A DNA stretch of 64,000 bases from Erpetoichthys calabaricus (GCF_900747795.2 NC_041402.2:166243312-166307311); one strand, 5' to 3'; counted from the stretch's first letter, positions 32,801 to 44,825 are shown. A program made the numbers and translations. The notes: generated by a model from the sequence alone, not told the origin.

Positions 32801-34240
32801 CTAAAAAAAAAAGGACATCAAATTTTACCTTAATAAATAAGGTAACCCTTAGGTACAACAGATGTTTTGGAATGACTGAAACTGCTGGTTCTCTGTTTAT
32901 ATTGTTCATTTAAATGATTGATTTCTCATGCAATGGATTCAGTACGTTTTCAGACCTCTTCACTTTCTGCATGTTTTAATTTTTTCATTAAAGGTTACTG
33001 AATGTAGATTATTTGTGCAAAAATGGCTTATTTAACCACTTAAAATGAAATCTACATCACAATAAAGTGTGCAGAAAGTGAAGGGGTCTGAACACTTTCT
33101 GAATCCACTGCACTTAAACTGTAGTGCCATGGCTGACATAACATATATGAGCCTTCTGGTGGCAGATTTTATATGTTATCCACTATTGGGTGAATTCAGA
33201 AATATTTTACCTGATTTAACAGAACTGGGACATTACACAAACAGGTAGAAATGGAACTTTCAGTTCACACTTCTCCTAGAGTCATGTAATATTAGTACAC
33301 AAAAAGATAATAAATTAATGATTAGTAATATGAAAAATAAGAGTAATTTTAAACTTACATTTGACATCTAATAATTTTTTCTGCATGATGCTCCTTTTAA
33401 ACAGTGGGTGAGAGGCCTGACACCAATAGGCAGTCCTGTGGTCATTTATACTTGGAGTGAAGCTGTATACACTTTGCATTTCACTAAGGCTTGTGAAAAT
33501 CGGTATGCTTGTGAGCTCACGTGGTTCAGTCCTGAACCAATCAAATGTGATATTGGGTAGATGCTTTCCTCGGACAAGGCAAGTAAGATTGGACGGTGTG
33601 CCTTCGACTAGAGGCTTGGCTTCTCGTATTTCCAAAGACGAGGGCTCAGCTAAAATATGAGAAATGTATATTCGGGAAGATTTCATTTAAAGTATAATTT
33701 TAAACATATAGATGTTTAGAAAATTTGTTAGGAAAAAGTACAGTTTAAACCATAGACCTAAACAAATAATGCATGCTTATTTTTACACTCATGTTGGAGC
33801 AAATTTATTCTACATTAGGACGGATATTTTAAATTCTGACAATGTAAAATAAATGTTACTTTTTATCAAATCACAAAATACATTATCTAAGGAAATGTAT
33901 TTGATGTTAACAAAAAAATAAACTTAAAGTACTGTACCATAGATTATAAGCTTGGTTCCTGATCCTTCACCTTCAAAAGAAATATTTTCACCTGGTATTT
34001 TCACTTGACATCTATAAACATTTTCATCATCCAATGTGGTATTGACAATAATACTTTTGGATTCACAGGTCCTTATTTGCCCCACTGATATGCATGTTAT
34101 ATTTGCATATTCTTTCCTCTTTGATGCTTGGAAACTCCCATATGCTTTACCAGGACATGAGCAGTTAAAATAACAAAGCAGTACAGCTGCTGTTCCAAGT
34201 TCCACATAAACGTGAGTGGGTTGAATTACTGGTATGTCAA
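32489..34240 (-). CDS. multi-Ig-domain receptor-like gene, three internal exons
   Basis: Three minus-strand exons (34240-33938, 33649-33359, 32800-32489; 303, 291 and 312 nt), each with AG acceptor, GT donor and phase 1 at both ends, the usual arrangement for immunoglobulin-domain exons. Joined they encode a V-like domain, a C2-like domain (C...W...YWC) and an I/C2-like domain (LLC...MWF...YRC), with many N-x-S/T glycosylation sites, so an extracellular, cell-surface or secreted role is expected. The layout recalls SIGLEC/CD22-like or other immune-type Ig receptors of fish, but the exact family is not recognised. The signal-peptide exon upstream and the membrane and tail exons downstream were not identified; the only upstream candidate (41947-42018) is decayed. 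No stop interrupts the three exons. Confidence 0.7.
32931..33110. mobile_element. 180-bp MITE in an Ig-gene intron
   Basis: The ends are inverted: C(A/G)(A/G)TGGATTCAG, then (A/T)C(G/A)...TTCAGACC, then CTTCACTTTCTGCA. The text resembles the small Tc1-related MITEs whose ends read CAGTGGATTCAGAAAG. No coding region. The TA target is not preserved. Confidence 0.65.
33359..33649 (-). CDS. Ig gene exon: C2-like domain
   Basis: 97 codons between 'catattttag' and AAAT|GTAAGT. It reads 'EPSSLEIREAKPLVEGTPSN' then 'LTC', 'FDWFR' with the core tryptophan, and 'DHRTAYWCQA' with the second cysteine. The 'EGTPSNLTC' text is common in SIGLEC-, CD22- and nectin-like domains. Confidence 0.75.
33938..34240 (-). 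CDS. Ig gene exon: V-like domain
   Basis: 101 codons: starts after 'ctttgctag' and ends at CTATG|GTACAG. It begins '(V)DIPVIQPTHVYVELGT', has LLC as strand-B cysteine, 'DDENVYRC' as the strand-F motif and 'GEGSGTKLIIY' as a J-like G strand. There is no tryptophan at all, and four extra cysteines (NCSC, ITC, RTC) sit between the two canonical ones. The J-like end recalls NCR3 and antigen-receptor V domains. Confidence 0.7.
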
Positions 34241-34489
34241 CTAGCAAAGATGAGAAAAAATATATATTGTAGCTTCAGAAACAATCTGCATATTTTATAA
34301 GTGCATTTAATTTCAAAATGAAGATAGCATTTTATTTCATAAACAGTAACCAAACCAGGGTGATTTCTTGTCTTGTATCTAATGCTGCCAGGGAGGAATC
34401 CAGCATATTGTAACCCTAAAACTGATTTTTGCTGATTTAACAAATTGATGGCTTAATGATATTATTTAAATGAATATTTAACCTTACAG

Positions 34490-36130
34490 CTGCTGCCAGC
34501 ACCGTGAGGATTTTATTTTTTTACTATTTCTCCAGTTCCTTCAATACCATCCAGCCATCCCTGTTAAAGGAGGAGTTCAGGGATATGCAAGCGGATGAGC
34601 CTACAGTGTCCAGGATAATCTGTTGGGCAGATTTACATCTGTAAGGGTCAAAAACGATGTCTCTGATATGGATGTGAGCAACACTGGGGCACCAAAGGAT
34701 CAGTCCTGCCTCTTTAAATCTTCGCCCTTTTAACAGACAGCCGGCAGCTCAACCCAGCCAAGATGCCCCTGAAATGGAAGGATGGGGGAAGGCAGCTTTT
34801 CTAGGACACTGACTCCCCCAAGACGCTAGATGGCAGCTTCCCTGGACTGTAGCGGTGCCCCGGATTCCCGCAGGGCACTATGGGACATGTAGTTTAATAC
34901 CACAGCCCTGCTAGGTACCGTGGGTGTCGCAAGGGGACACTGCAAGAGAAACTGGAGAGTTATGTCCCACCCATAGCCTGGAAATATTTCTGGACTTTCG
35001 TCCCCATGACTTGGTAGTACTTCTGGGCTATGGGTGAGACATGAACATTCAAGTTCTCCATCTGATCCGGAAGTGCTGGCAAGTCACATGGACAGAAGCA
35101 CTTCCGGGTCAGGCACTATTTAAAGGATGGTTGGGAACCCAGCAAGCAAGCCAGAGTCAGGTGGAGGTGGACAAAGCTTGCTGGGAGGTGTGAAGGAGAT
35201 AGAGAAACAGAACTGTGTTTATTGTTATTGTATTTACTTGTATTAGTTGTGGCTGTGGTTCTTCAAGGGCACTGTTTAAGAAGAAGAAGAGAATTAAAAT
35301 ACTTCTTGGTACTTTTACCTGGTGTCCTGAGCATCTATCTTTTGGGTTTAAAGGGGTACCACTGCCACCTAGCGTCCACACCCTATATACATCAAATTAT
35401 ATGCATAACACCAGGTCATGTCACTTGTGGAAAGTATCTGATTATTCTGCTCTAGTGGGGTGTATTGACAAGGGAAAGTGAAACAGAGGAGATGAGTCAG
35501 GTGGAGAACTTTGAGAACTGTTTGTAAGTCAACATCAACAAAACCAACCAACTTCTGCTGTTTTCAAAGAGCCTCTATGTCCAGTCAGTATCCAGGGAGT
35601 AGATGAGGAGGTTGTGCACTGCTACAAGTACTTGGGGGTCTGCATCAGTGACAGGCTGGACTGATCTAGTAACAGAGAGGAACAATATAAAAAGAGGCAG
35701 AGCAACCTCTTTTTTCTTAGTAGACCACATTCCGTTACTGTGGGTAGTGACATCTTGTATATGTTCTATAAATCAGTGGAGGCCAGTACAGTTTTCTAGG
35801 CTGTGGTGTGCTGGGCTGATAACATCACTTTAGGAGAGGCCCTCCAAATCAACACACTAATTGAATGGGCAGACTCAGTTTTGGAAAGCAGTCTTGACTG
35901 GTTGGAGTTTGCAGCAAAGGAGAGAATAAAGACCAAACTGATGCCAGTTATGAACAATACTGCATGCCCTGTCTCTGACACAGTAGCATTAAGAACTTTC
36001 AACCAAAGAATTATTCAGCAGATGCATGTCAAGTAACACTACTGGGGCTCCTTTATACTTACAGCAATAAACATTTACAATGCCTCTATGTGACTGCTCT
36101 TTTATCTTTAGCAAAGTAATTTACTTATTT
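34490..36130 (+). mobile_element. Rex1/CR1-type LINE-B, decayed, with nested solo LTR
   Basis: Fragments in order: '(S)SFNTIQPSLLKEEF' (34538-34590), '(V)SNTGAPKDQSCLFK' (near 34670-34717), then after the LTR 'YTSNYMHNTRSCHLWKVSDY' and 'LVGCIDKG' (35385-35480, equivalent to the catalytic block, with the ADD altered), 'VNINKTNQLLLF', 'YKYLGVCISDRLD' near 35620, and the C-terminal part to about 36010. The 3' UTR ends with 'ctcttttatctttagcaaag', also found at 44440. Multiple stops and frame changes. Confidence 0.65.
34725..35384 (+). mobile_element. solo LTR, family L (copy 3), inside LINE-B
   Basis: A 652-bp unit at 34729-35380 flanked by a perfect 4-bp duplication, CCCT (34725-34728 and 35381-35384). 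Same layout as copies 1 and 2, with a TATTTAAAGG promoter-like stretch near 35117. A fossil solo LTR, younger than the LINE it interrupts. Confidence 0.7.
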
Positions 36131-36169
36131 ATTTTTCCATCATCCCATTGTTATGCTTAGTCCAATTCA

Positions 36170-36470
36170 GGTTTGTTGGGTACTAAACGTTAGCCCGGCA
36201 ACACTGGATGAAAGTCAGAACCCATCTTTATATCGGAAGCCAGTTCATCACCGGAAAGACTCGCTCATACATCCAGACTCACTCCCTTCTGGCCAGTGAA
36301 TGCACGTTTGTGTGTTCAATACATGTCTTTAGTTTATAGAAGGAAAGTGGAAAATCAGGAGTAAACCTAATATGAGCATGCAAGAAGGTGCAGACTCCAT
36401 ACAGAGAGCAACCTGACTATATTTAATCCAGGACTCCATAACAGTGAAGCAGATGCACTAACCACTCTGG
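36170..36470 (-). repeat. old SINE-A remnant
   Basis: Weakly preserved antisense SINE body: 'gaaggtgcagactccataca' and 'gtgaagcagatgcactaacc' correspond to the 'catgcaaactcc' and 'gaggcagcagcgctacc' parts. Confidence 0.4.
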
Positions 36471-37535
36471 CTTTGTTAACATTTTCATTAACACTATTTA
36501 TTTGTATCAGATCATTTTTAATATTTGAAGTGGAAAATAAATAATACAATAATCATAAAAAAATCTTTGGGTTAACAAGTAAAACTTAACATTTCTAAAT
36601 ATTTATTTTTCAGCATGGAATTACTGTCAAGAACATGATGCCATCATGAGTCATTTAGTTCTATTGTTGAAAGTGTTATTGTTATTTAAATCATTTTTAT
36701 TTTTATATCTTCATTGTGTCACCTTTTTTTTAGCTCTTTTTATGTGGGCACTGCCACTGTATGAGTTGCTTGCACAAGCAAAATCATATTATTTATAGCA
36801 ATACCCACACTGCTAGTCACATGATGCATATTTCCTAACATTGTTCAGTTTAGGTTTCAACATTAAAATGTCAGCACATTTCATGAATAAAATTTGGAGG
36901 TACAGTTAGTAGTTTATCCAGTCTTTGGATTGAAAAATCTAAAACCATCAATGACTAGTTTAGACAGGAAAGGGATAACAATTGCATTTTAGTCTTCTGT
37001 TCTCTTTATAACCTTGATTATTGGTTTAGCAATTTTTTGGTATAATTTAACTTTAACAGACCCCTGTTAAGCAAATGACTATTCCTTTATTCCCTTCTAT
37101 GAAAGGCTGTCATTTCCAGTTTCAAAAAGTTAGACCTTTTAGGACCTTTTGGACATTAATTTCTTTTACTCAAAGAAATCAGAACAAGTATCATACATAT
37201 GCATTACACCCCTTTTGCAGCTATATGCTGACATGGACTTTTTCCAGTTCTTTTGTTTAATTTTTATATTATTTAACACATGTTTCATACCTGCATCAGT
37301 TGTACATTTGCTAAAGAAAAGTGACAGCATCATTTTAGTTATCACAGAAAAACTGCACCTTGCAGGTCTGAACTGCGTACCAGGAGCTAAGGACATCAGT
37401 TCTGTGGGAGAGAGATATGCCAGTCAAATGCTGCATCAATATACTGATAGATTGTGCTCCACGATCACCACTTATGTACCCACACTCACAGTCACACCCA
37501 TATCTCAGTCAGCATTCTTACACCCATCCATTGAA
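36471..37535. other. no gene recognised
   Basis: AT-rich DNA. The 200-residue frame at 37149-37751 has no recognisable domain and overlaps a SINE remnant at its end, so it is not called a gene. Confidence 0.4.
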
Positions 37536-37539
37536 GTTC

Positions 37540-37690
37540 ATGATTGCTGGCAACTATCCCAGAAGATTCTGGAGCAAGGTGGGAACCAAATCTGGACAGG
37601 ATGCCAATCAATTGCAAGGCATAATCACACCCATATCACATATCTACATTCACTCATTCTAAGTCGATTTAGATTCACAGTAAATGTGTT
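37540..37690 (-). repeat. SINE-A remnant
   Basis: 'aatctggacaggatgccaat' followed by 'caattgcaaggcataatcac' is a diverged antisense SINE 3' half. Confidence 0.45.
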
Positions 37691-38344
37691 ACTCGCATTT
37701 TGCTTGAAGGATAAGTTCAGCATTTCTCAAGTTCAAGTTATTTCTTCATAATGATGGTATATATTAATTAACCAAAAGAAACTATGTTTTAAAACAAAGC
37801 ATTTTTAACAATTTTCTTAAATCCCTAGCCTGATACTGCACTTTACAATGAAGGTGAAGGGTCCTGGGGTTCAAAACATGAAAACAAAACCCCTAAACTT
37901 GCAGAATACATTCATTTTTCAATCTAAAACTGAAATATTTTTTTGATGTGTGTCTTGAGATTGCACATATATTGCAATACAGCATACCAATGTCATTTTT
38001 GTAAAGAAAAAAGCAAAAAGCAAAGGATTTAGCCATTTTAAAAGAAGTCTGTGTGTTTCACTTAACTACTCATATATTTTTCATCATGAGTAATCATCCC
38101 CATGTTTTGTAAGTGACATTAATGAATGCTGCTACCCAGAAGAGAATTTCTGTCTCTGTTCTACAGACAACTAGATAATAATCACTAAAAAAGCCACATG
38201 GTCACTCACAGTCTTTACGCAATTGATATAATTCACTTCGTAGCACATCTAGAGTTAACTTTTTTACTAATTGACAAGTGTTACTAACACATTTCTGGTA
38301 TTCAGTGTTAAAACAGGTAATCTTCCACAGTTATACACACTGAC

Positions 38345-38445
38345 TGATTCTAATCAATCTGTCAATTCACGGAGAGAACTTGCAAACACCCATTTAGACC
38401 CTGGTGCTGTGAGGCAGGAATGTCTGCACTACCACTCTGCCTATC
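38345..38445 (-). repeat. SINE-A head remnant
   Basis: 'gagagaacttgcaaacaccc' then 'gctgtgaggcaggaatgtct' and 'accactctgcc': antisense tRNA-like head and adjoining body. Confidence 0.5.
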
Positions 38446-38680
38446 TTAAAACATCTGTACTAAATTCACAAAGCTTTAACCTGATTATAGCTAAATTTAT
38501 GTCTATAACATCTGTGCAGTTCTTGACACGTGATTGCATGCTATGCGCATGCTCATCCTCTCTCTCAATAGATGTCACGAGACTCCCAAAACACATACAT
38601 ACACAATGATAATAGCAACAGCAGGCAATATCTTTGTAGTGTTGGGAATAAGCTTCCATATGATTCAGTACTAGGGGTGT
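38440..38680 (+). repeat. copy of the middle of the 26.4-kb MITE
   Basis: Shares 'catctgtactaaa', 'gctatg(c)gcatgctc' and 'tctcaatagatgtcac' with 26560-26715 in order, but lacks the GCATTATTT arms. Confidence 0.45.
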
Positions 38681-38820
38681 GCCTACAGGAAATGTCAAAA
38701 CTCTGTCCATGATGGAAACTGCAAGCAGACAAGCAAATATGAAACATATCCTTACCTGAAGTAAATAGTACCAAGAATCAGGGATAAAATGTATTACTTC
38801 CTGTTTACTTTTCTTGCCGC

Positions 38821-39290
38821 ATTATGTGACTTTTTCAGCTATTTTCAGTGATAGTCTTCATTTTTATAATCTTAGCAAGTCAGGGCAGTTGGCTTCTCCT
38901 GTGTAACTGGTCCAGGAATGTGACATGCCCAGCAACTCATTCCAAATAATCTGCAACACTGAAATGAAAGGTTTGATTTTGTCTTCAGTTATAAGGGCAT
39001 GCTTTGTGTGCATTAATAGTAACAACCAATGAATGCTCATCTGGAAGTACAATGAATATAATGAAGCATAAAGAACACACGTTTCCAATGTCACAAACAG
39101 AAGAGAATCTTGTTATGTACCATTATAGAATGGAAAACAGAAACAAAAGGATAGAGACTGCAGCTGAATTTACCATACTTATTAACCCTTCATACAGCAC
39201 CAGCTTTGTCTGCCACACGCGGATTGGCTGTCAGAGAAAAAGGCAAGCTTTATCATTCTAGAATGTCAGCACTCAGTCAGTAAATATTAC
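38821..39290 (+). mobile_element. MITE-like repeat M1 (copy 3)
   Basis: Same order of blocks as 10737-11245: 'atgtgac' near the start, 'gggcagttg', 'gcatgctttgtgtgcattaa', 'caatgaatgctcatctggaa', 'taacccttcatacagcacca' and 'gattggctgtca'. Diverged. Confidence 0.5.
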
Positions 39291-41295
39291 ATAGACAGTG
39301 ATTTTCAGTTGTTTAAATCGATATGGTCCACCAACAAGATTAGCCATTTTAGTCGGCAAAACTAACACACCCAAAGTCATGTAATGTCAGGCACATTTTC
39401 TTAAATGAAAACTTTTGCTGCTTCAAAGTGGACATCTTGAATATGTTTTAAGGTTTTTGTTTTTATAAGAGTGTGCTACTTTTTTAATATTTAAAAAATG
39501 AACACTTTACAACAATTTTATGTGACAAATTAAAATATATGATTTATATGAAGAAATAACTCTGACCAAACTTATACCTTAAGGAAACAGCAAGCCTCTT
39601 AGGAAACATGAACTCTATTATCAGGACTATTGAAACAACAAAGCAGGAATACAGTAAAATAGGCTAAAATAGAACATTAAGTCAGGAGTATTAAGTAAAT
39701 ATAAAGATGAAAAAATGTTCTCTTCCCCTGTCTTCTTATAATTTCCAGTCAAATTCCCAAAGATAAGCATGGTAGGTGAGCTTGCAATTCTAAACTGACC
39801 TTAAGTGAGTGTTGTATTGAGAGGGTATGCATAAATAGGACCTTCTGTGGACTGGTACTCTATCCAGAGGTGTTGTCTGCCCTGTGCCTGACAGGCAGTG
39901 GACATAGCAACTGCAAATAATATGGATATGGCTATGAAAGAAAACTAAATTATAGTGGTGGATATGAAAAACAAAGGTCTAAAGCAGGTATTAAGATGAT
40001 GTCATCATCATCATAATAAAAAACTGCTTAAAGATGTTCACATAAAAATAGTACACATCAATTTGTTAAGGTTTTTATTGTTTGGAACTCATTTAGGAAG
40101 AAGATACATTTAGTTTATTTTGTCCTGTCCTGTCATATATGCAATGTGAGTAATGGGTCATTTGACTGCAGCTTTCACATCTGTGATGTATTCAGAACAA
40201 CAGTTGAATACAACTCAGACCTTTATCACAGGTAGTTGCTTTTCCAAGTAGGCTAAATGCTAGGCTAGTTTCTGTTTCGTTCCATTTTTGACTTTGATTC
40301 TTGGCTTACTTCAGTGTGTTGGTTACTCTCTATATACCTGATCTCTCAGTTTGGACTTATGCCTGGCATTAACTATGACTCCAATTCTTGTCAAACCCAG
40401 ATTACAACAATTCCATTTTAGGATGTCTATGTGTGGTCAGACTGTGTATTTTGGTGCCAGAAGACTCTGTTAGATGCTGAGCAAGCACTTCACTGGATTC
40501 CCTTCTGTAAACTTAGGAAATGACCTTTTAAGTTCTCTTTCCCAGAAGCAAACAACCTTTTGGATTTTCCACTACATCTCTGGTCTTCGGTTTACCCAGT
40601 TTTAACTTTCTTTAAGCCAGTTGGAACACTGCATCTTGAAAATCTGGTTTGGTATGCTATTGTTTGCTGACTATAGCCTTGCTGATACAAAACTATAATT
40701 TTATTTTACATCTGTCAAAGTGTGTCAGCCTAGCTGTTTTAAGTCATCTCTTGTAAGTACCCCAGTATGAAAGCTTAAGATTTAGTACAATAATTTATTT
40801 GTTAAATTGCATTACTAGCACAACTGAGTAGGCTAATTACTACATCAGTTGTGCTCTTGGTGGAATTTGAGAATAAATGGCTTGGATACTTTGAAGACAG
40901 GCCTTATTCTGTCCATCTCTTATGGTATAAAGCAATTTTGGAGAACAAACTTATTTGACATTTTTATTAAGTCAATATTTATTTGTGCTCATTCTAAGGT
41001 TATATAGTGTTTTCACAAACAAATAAACACTTATTTCCCAGTTAATTTGCATAAAAAATAACGTTCTTAGCTGAACTAAGACCTTTGTACAGTACTGTGT
41101 GTCTAGATTAAAATTATTTTTGTTAGAGAGCATATTCATTGTTTACTATTAAACAGTTAAAGCCAAGTATATTTATCAAGTTACACAATACATCTTGCGC
41201 TAAATAAATAAAAAATGTCATGCATTCAGCAAAAACATTATCCTGCATTATGTTATTTTCTTAGATATGATGCAGTGAGTATTTTGTGCATTTTG
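39291..41295. other. no gene recognised
   Basis: AT-rich sequence; no exon-like frame with motif or splice support, no clear transposon ends. Confidence 0.4.
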
Positions 41296-41299
41296 CAAA

Positions 41300-41536
41300 A
41301 TTATAAAACGGTCAGTCAATCGCAGGGCAAACACACACACCCACACCACAGCCAATTTAGCGCCAACAATCCCCCTAACCTGCATGTCGTTGATCGGTGG
41401 GAGGAAACTGGATCACCCGAAAGGAACCTATATGGAGGAGAACATGTAAACTCCACAAACTGAGGACACAGGATGTGAACCACGGTCTCCTTACTGCAAG
41501 ACAGCAGTGTTACCACTGCACCAGTGTGCCACCCCA
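41300..41536 (-). mobile_element. old SINE-A copy
   Basis: Antisense text 'cagggcaaacacacacaccc', 'cctgcatgtcgttgatcggt', 'ggagaacatgtaaactccac' and 'agcagtgttaccactgcacc' in order. The tRNA-like head is still readable; the tail is truncated. Confidence 0.75.
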
Positions 41537-41849
41537 AAATGCATAGTATACAGTATATATAAATGTCTCCCAAAAATTGGATTAGAATTTAAATAGAAAA
41601 TATCATGTTGAACTTGCACAGATGGTAACATTATTATTATACTATCAGCATTATAAAGAAAAGAAAATGAGAATTTAGAATGTCTATTCTGTCTGCAGTA
41701 AAAGAAAAAAATAACTCTAAACTGGAACACTATGGTATTACATTTTGTTATTGTAGAATTATGGTATAAACATAAATAAACCTGTACATTGATTCAAACT
41801 CAAATTGCCTTCACAATCATTAATAAACACCTGATATAATATTTTAGAA

Positions 41850-42320
41850 ATTGAAACAAACAATTACACAGAATGCTCAGTATTCACTGTGGTTAAGGCT
41901 CCTTGTCAAAAGTGTACACTACAGTTTAAAAGTAAAAATGCACTTACCTGTTAATTACTTAACAAACCACCAAATAACCGGTTAGAAATGAGGAAATAAA
42001 AGCAATTGCAGTTATTTCTTCACATGCTGTTTTTCTAAATGCCTTTCAGCTCTACTGTGGACCTGTGAACAAAGCTAATGAAGACACAGCCCTGTAAATG
42101 AACACAATTAAAGAACCTACAACGGAAAATCAGTGACGGAAACAGAGACAAGGTCACGGCAGAACCTTTTGAGTGAAGGATGTTAAACGCAGTGTGAAAA
42201 ATTGAGACAACATGATGAGACTTTGTTTTTAAAAGGAAGTAGAAAGATTTCCACTGTTTTGTATCATACCCACATGTGCTTACAGAGACATTTTCTAGAA
42301 ACTCATTTTCTAAATCAAGC
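41850..42320 (-). repeat. duplicated promoter/first-exon block, right copy
   Basis: Counterpart of 2900-3450 in the same orientation. It lies upstream (minus strand) of the Ig exons at 32.5-34.2 kb, as expected for the front end of that gene. Confidence 0.65.
41947..42018 (-). pseudogene. decayed signal-peptide exon copy
   Basis: Aligns with the exon at 3068-3140 and keeps the splice donor (GGTAAGTG), but the tandem ATG codons are reduced to ATA and every frame meets a stop (e.g. TTAAGTAATTAAC just before the donor). The only nearby ATG is followed at once by TGA. So it cannot supply the signal peptide of the Ig gene at 32.5-34.2 kb unless the sequence is wrong here. Confidence 0.55.
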
Positions 42321-42719
42321 TTAATAGGGAAGGAATTCTTTATATAGAATATATAGATAATAAAATAAAATGCACCAAACAAAGTTTAAAACTATTAATA
42401 TGGCAGGTGTCAATAATGTGCCAGAGAAGCAGCTCTGTGTAAATTAATGCATGTTTGGTGTGCATGAATTAGACAACATCAGAATTCAGTGCAGTATGTG
42501 TTAAATGCACTCCTGAGAAATGTGTACTGTATTAACGACACAGTTCATATTTAGTGACATAAATGAAATGTGCAGATGAAGGTATTTTTTCTGAGACTAA
42601 AAATTATTGTTGATAGTTTGGGTATCCTCAAAATATTTGTATAAAGTTTTGAGACGTTCATGTTAAAGATTTTTTATATAAGAATATTTTAAATAATAAA
42701 GGAAGCGACTCTGTTACTA

Positions 42720-43135
42720 TAGTGAAACTGCAGAGAAAAAAGAACCTCTCTTTGCCGCCAATGCACAACCGATACCACTGATTGATTGAAGTGCCAGAAT
42801 CCACAGTGAGGTTGGGAGTGTGCACTGATTACAGCACGTTGCCACACACAAGACATGAAGAACAACCTGGATTGGGACCCGAGTGCAGCAGGTGACACCT
42901 CAGCACCACACTGGAACAGTGTGAGGTTTTTTATGGTGGCTGGTGTGCCAATCCTGCCACCAACCACCAAGTTTTCCCTGTAAGTTGGAGTATCTGCTTG
43001 TATGGCTGGATTCAGGTTAACGTCATACCCAGGATGAAGAAATTGCAGGTTAAGGGCCTTGCTCAAGGGCACAGCGGAGTAGAGTCACTTCTGGAGTTTA
43101 CGGGATTCAAACCGGCAATCGGCAGATGTGACCAA
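42720..43135 (-). mobile_element. SINE-B copy 1
   Basis: Minus-strand repeat sharing with 58820-59170: B-box-like 'ccggtttgaatccc', 'agtgactctactcc', 'gagcaaggcccttaacctgc', 'tcatcctgggtatgacgtt' and 'ggttggtggcaggattggca'. A tRNA-derived head is inferred from the B box; the A box is decayed. Confidence 0.6.
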
Positions 43136-43785
43136 ATTTAAAATGGAAATAATGAATAAACATCACTTGTTTTTAAATATATTTGTGTTGATTTAAAATT
43201 TGCCATTACCTGCTGCCTACCGCTGGCCACGGAAAATGCCTGGTCCAGCTAAACTTCATGGTTTGAAAATCTAGCCCAACTGAATTTGTGATTGAATAGC
43301 CCCGCTTTATGATAAATAATATCATTAAATTTGAGTTAAAGTATCTGTGATGTTTGAAATTGTTTTGGTGGTCATTTCAGATTGCTCACACAATGTCTAT
43401 GAGAGAAACTGCTGCTTAAATTATACCTGCAAGCTCCTACAATCAGTGGTTAAGGCTTGAATGCCACTAGTATTGTTAAAATATTATAATTGTTTAAAGT
43501 CTTTATTCACAGGTCTTACATGCTTGAAGCTGCAAATATTGCTCAAAGCCCACTTGTGAAGTGGATGGAAAATATAACATATGTGTTGCCCATGGCTGAT
43601 TTTTTTTTCTTTGTTCATCCGCTAAAGAAATATCCAAATAAATATTTCTGTTGTGCTATCAAAGAAAAGCAATGCATTTTATTTAATCACATTTATAATT
43701 GCAAACCACAATTTGCAATACTAGTGTTGCAAAATTTGTGACCAGACTGTTGTTCAGTTGGTTTTAGCACCTAACATGTGGTGGC
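43136..43785. other. no gene recognised
   Basis: No exon or repeat terminus identified. Confidence 0.35.
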
Positions 43786-43789
43786 AAAA

Positions 43790-44460
43790 TGGCGAGAAGT
43801 GTTGCAGAGGTTGTGAAGACGGGGAGCATTTATCAAGTACTGTCAGATATGTTTAAAAGTACAAAAAGAGCATTTATTACTGCAAAGATTCTCAGATCGT
43901 CTCTTGGTGGAAAGAGTATTGTCTGCAGCTCAACATTAGCAAAACCAAGGTATGAGTTATTAATTTGTCTACGCATTTTCATTATTCAGGGAGTGGATGT
44001 GGAGGTGGTTCACTTACTCATGTTCATGGAAATTTACAAAATGACTTGTTTCGTAACACAGAGGAAATGTATAAGAGGGCAGAGAAGACTCTTTTTCTTC
44101 TTTTAATGTGGGTAGTGACATCTTTAACATGTTCCATAACCCTGTGGAGTGTTGAACTGGCAACATTACTTCAAGAGACGCCCACCAAATTAACAAACTG
44201 ATTAAGAAGGGAAGCTCAGTTTTGGGATGCACTCTCAACCCGTTAAAGGTAATGGCGAAGAGGTTAATGAGAAAAAAATGGATGGCCATCATGAAAATGG
44301 CTGAACATCTTCGCTTTGACACACTAACATTGTGGACTTTCAGCCAACAAACTATTCAGGAGAATTGTGTCAAGAAACATTACTGGGGCTCTTTTATTCG
44401 AATGGCATTTATAGTGCCTTTCAATGACTGTTTTATTATCTTTAGCAAAGTTTGAAGTTT
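43790..44460 (+). mobile_element. LINE-B remnant (3' part)
   Basis: Parallels 35500-36120: 'cagctcaacattagcaaaac' (LNISKTK block), 'gggagtggatgtggaggtgg', 'ttttcttcttttaatgtggg', 'aacattactggggctctttt' and the end 'attatctttagcaaag'. Frames are broken; the reverse transcriptase core is lost. Confidence 0.6.
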
Positions 44461-44825
44461 TTTTTTTTCTTTTTTTCATAATTCTTGCTTGTGTTTGAGG
44501 GGAGTTGTTGTTGTTGTTCTTTTTTTATATTTATCCTAAATAAAAAAAATATCAGTTTGTTCTGTTTATCTGTCTGAAATCAAATTTTGTGCCATACAGT
44601 CATGCATAGTACAATATGCTTAGTTTCTGAACTCCCAGACTGTGCATTAGAATATAGAAAGACAATTAACAATACACAGCTCTATAAATATCGCTATATG
44701 AAATGGCAGCTGTAGTCTGCACTATATTAATATTGTAAAAAGATGTAATAAATTAGTATATGCATACAAAACAATATATGAGAATTAACAACAGGGCATC
44801 ATGTAGCCTGAGGCACTGTTTTCAT

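Noticed and set aside
37149-37751. 200-residue open frame
   Set aside because: No domain or motif, no splice context; its end runs over a SINE remnant. Chance frame.
38745-38830. Minus-strand segment ending in CAG|GTAAGG as an alternative leader exon
   Set aside because: No ATG-initiated frame crosses it; the upstream ATG meets a stop after four codons.
42035-42382. 115-residue minus-strand frame with a hydrophobic start
   Set aside because: It ends before the leader-like exon copy and matches only the non-coding flank of the paralogous block at 3.2-3.4 kb, where no such frame exists.
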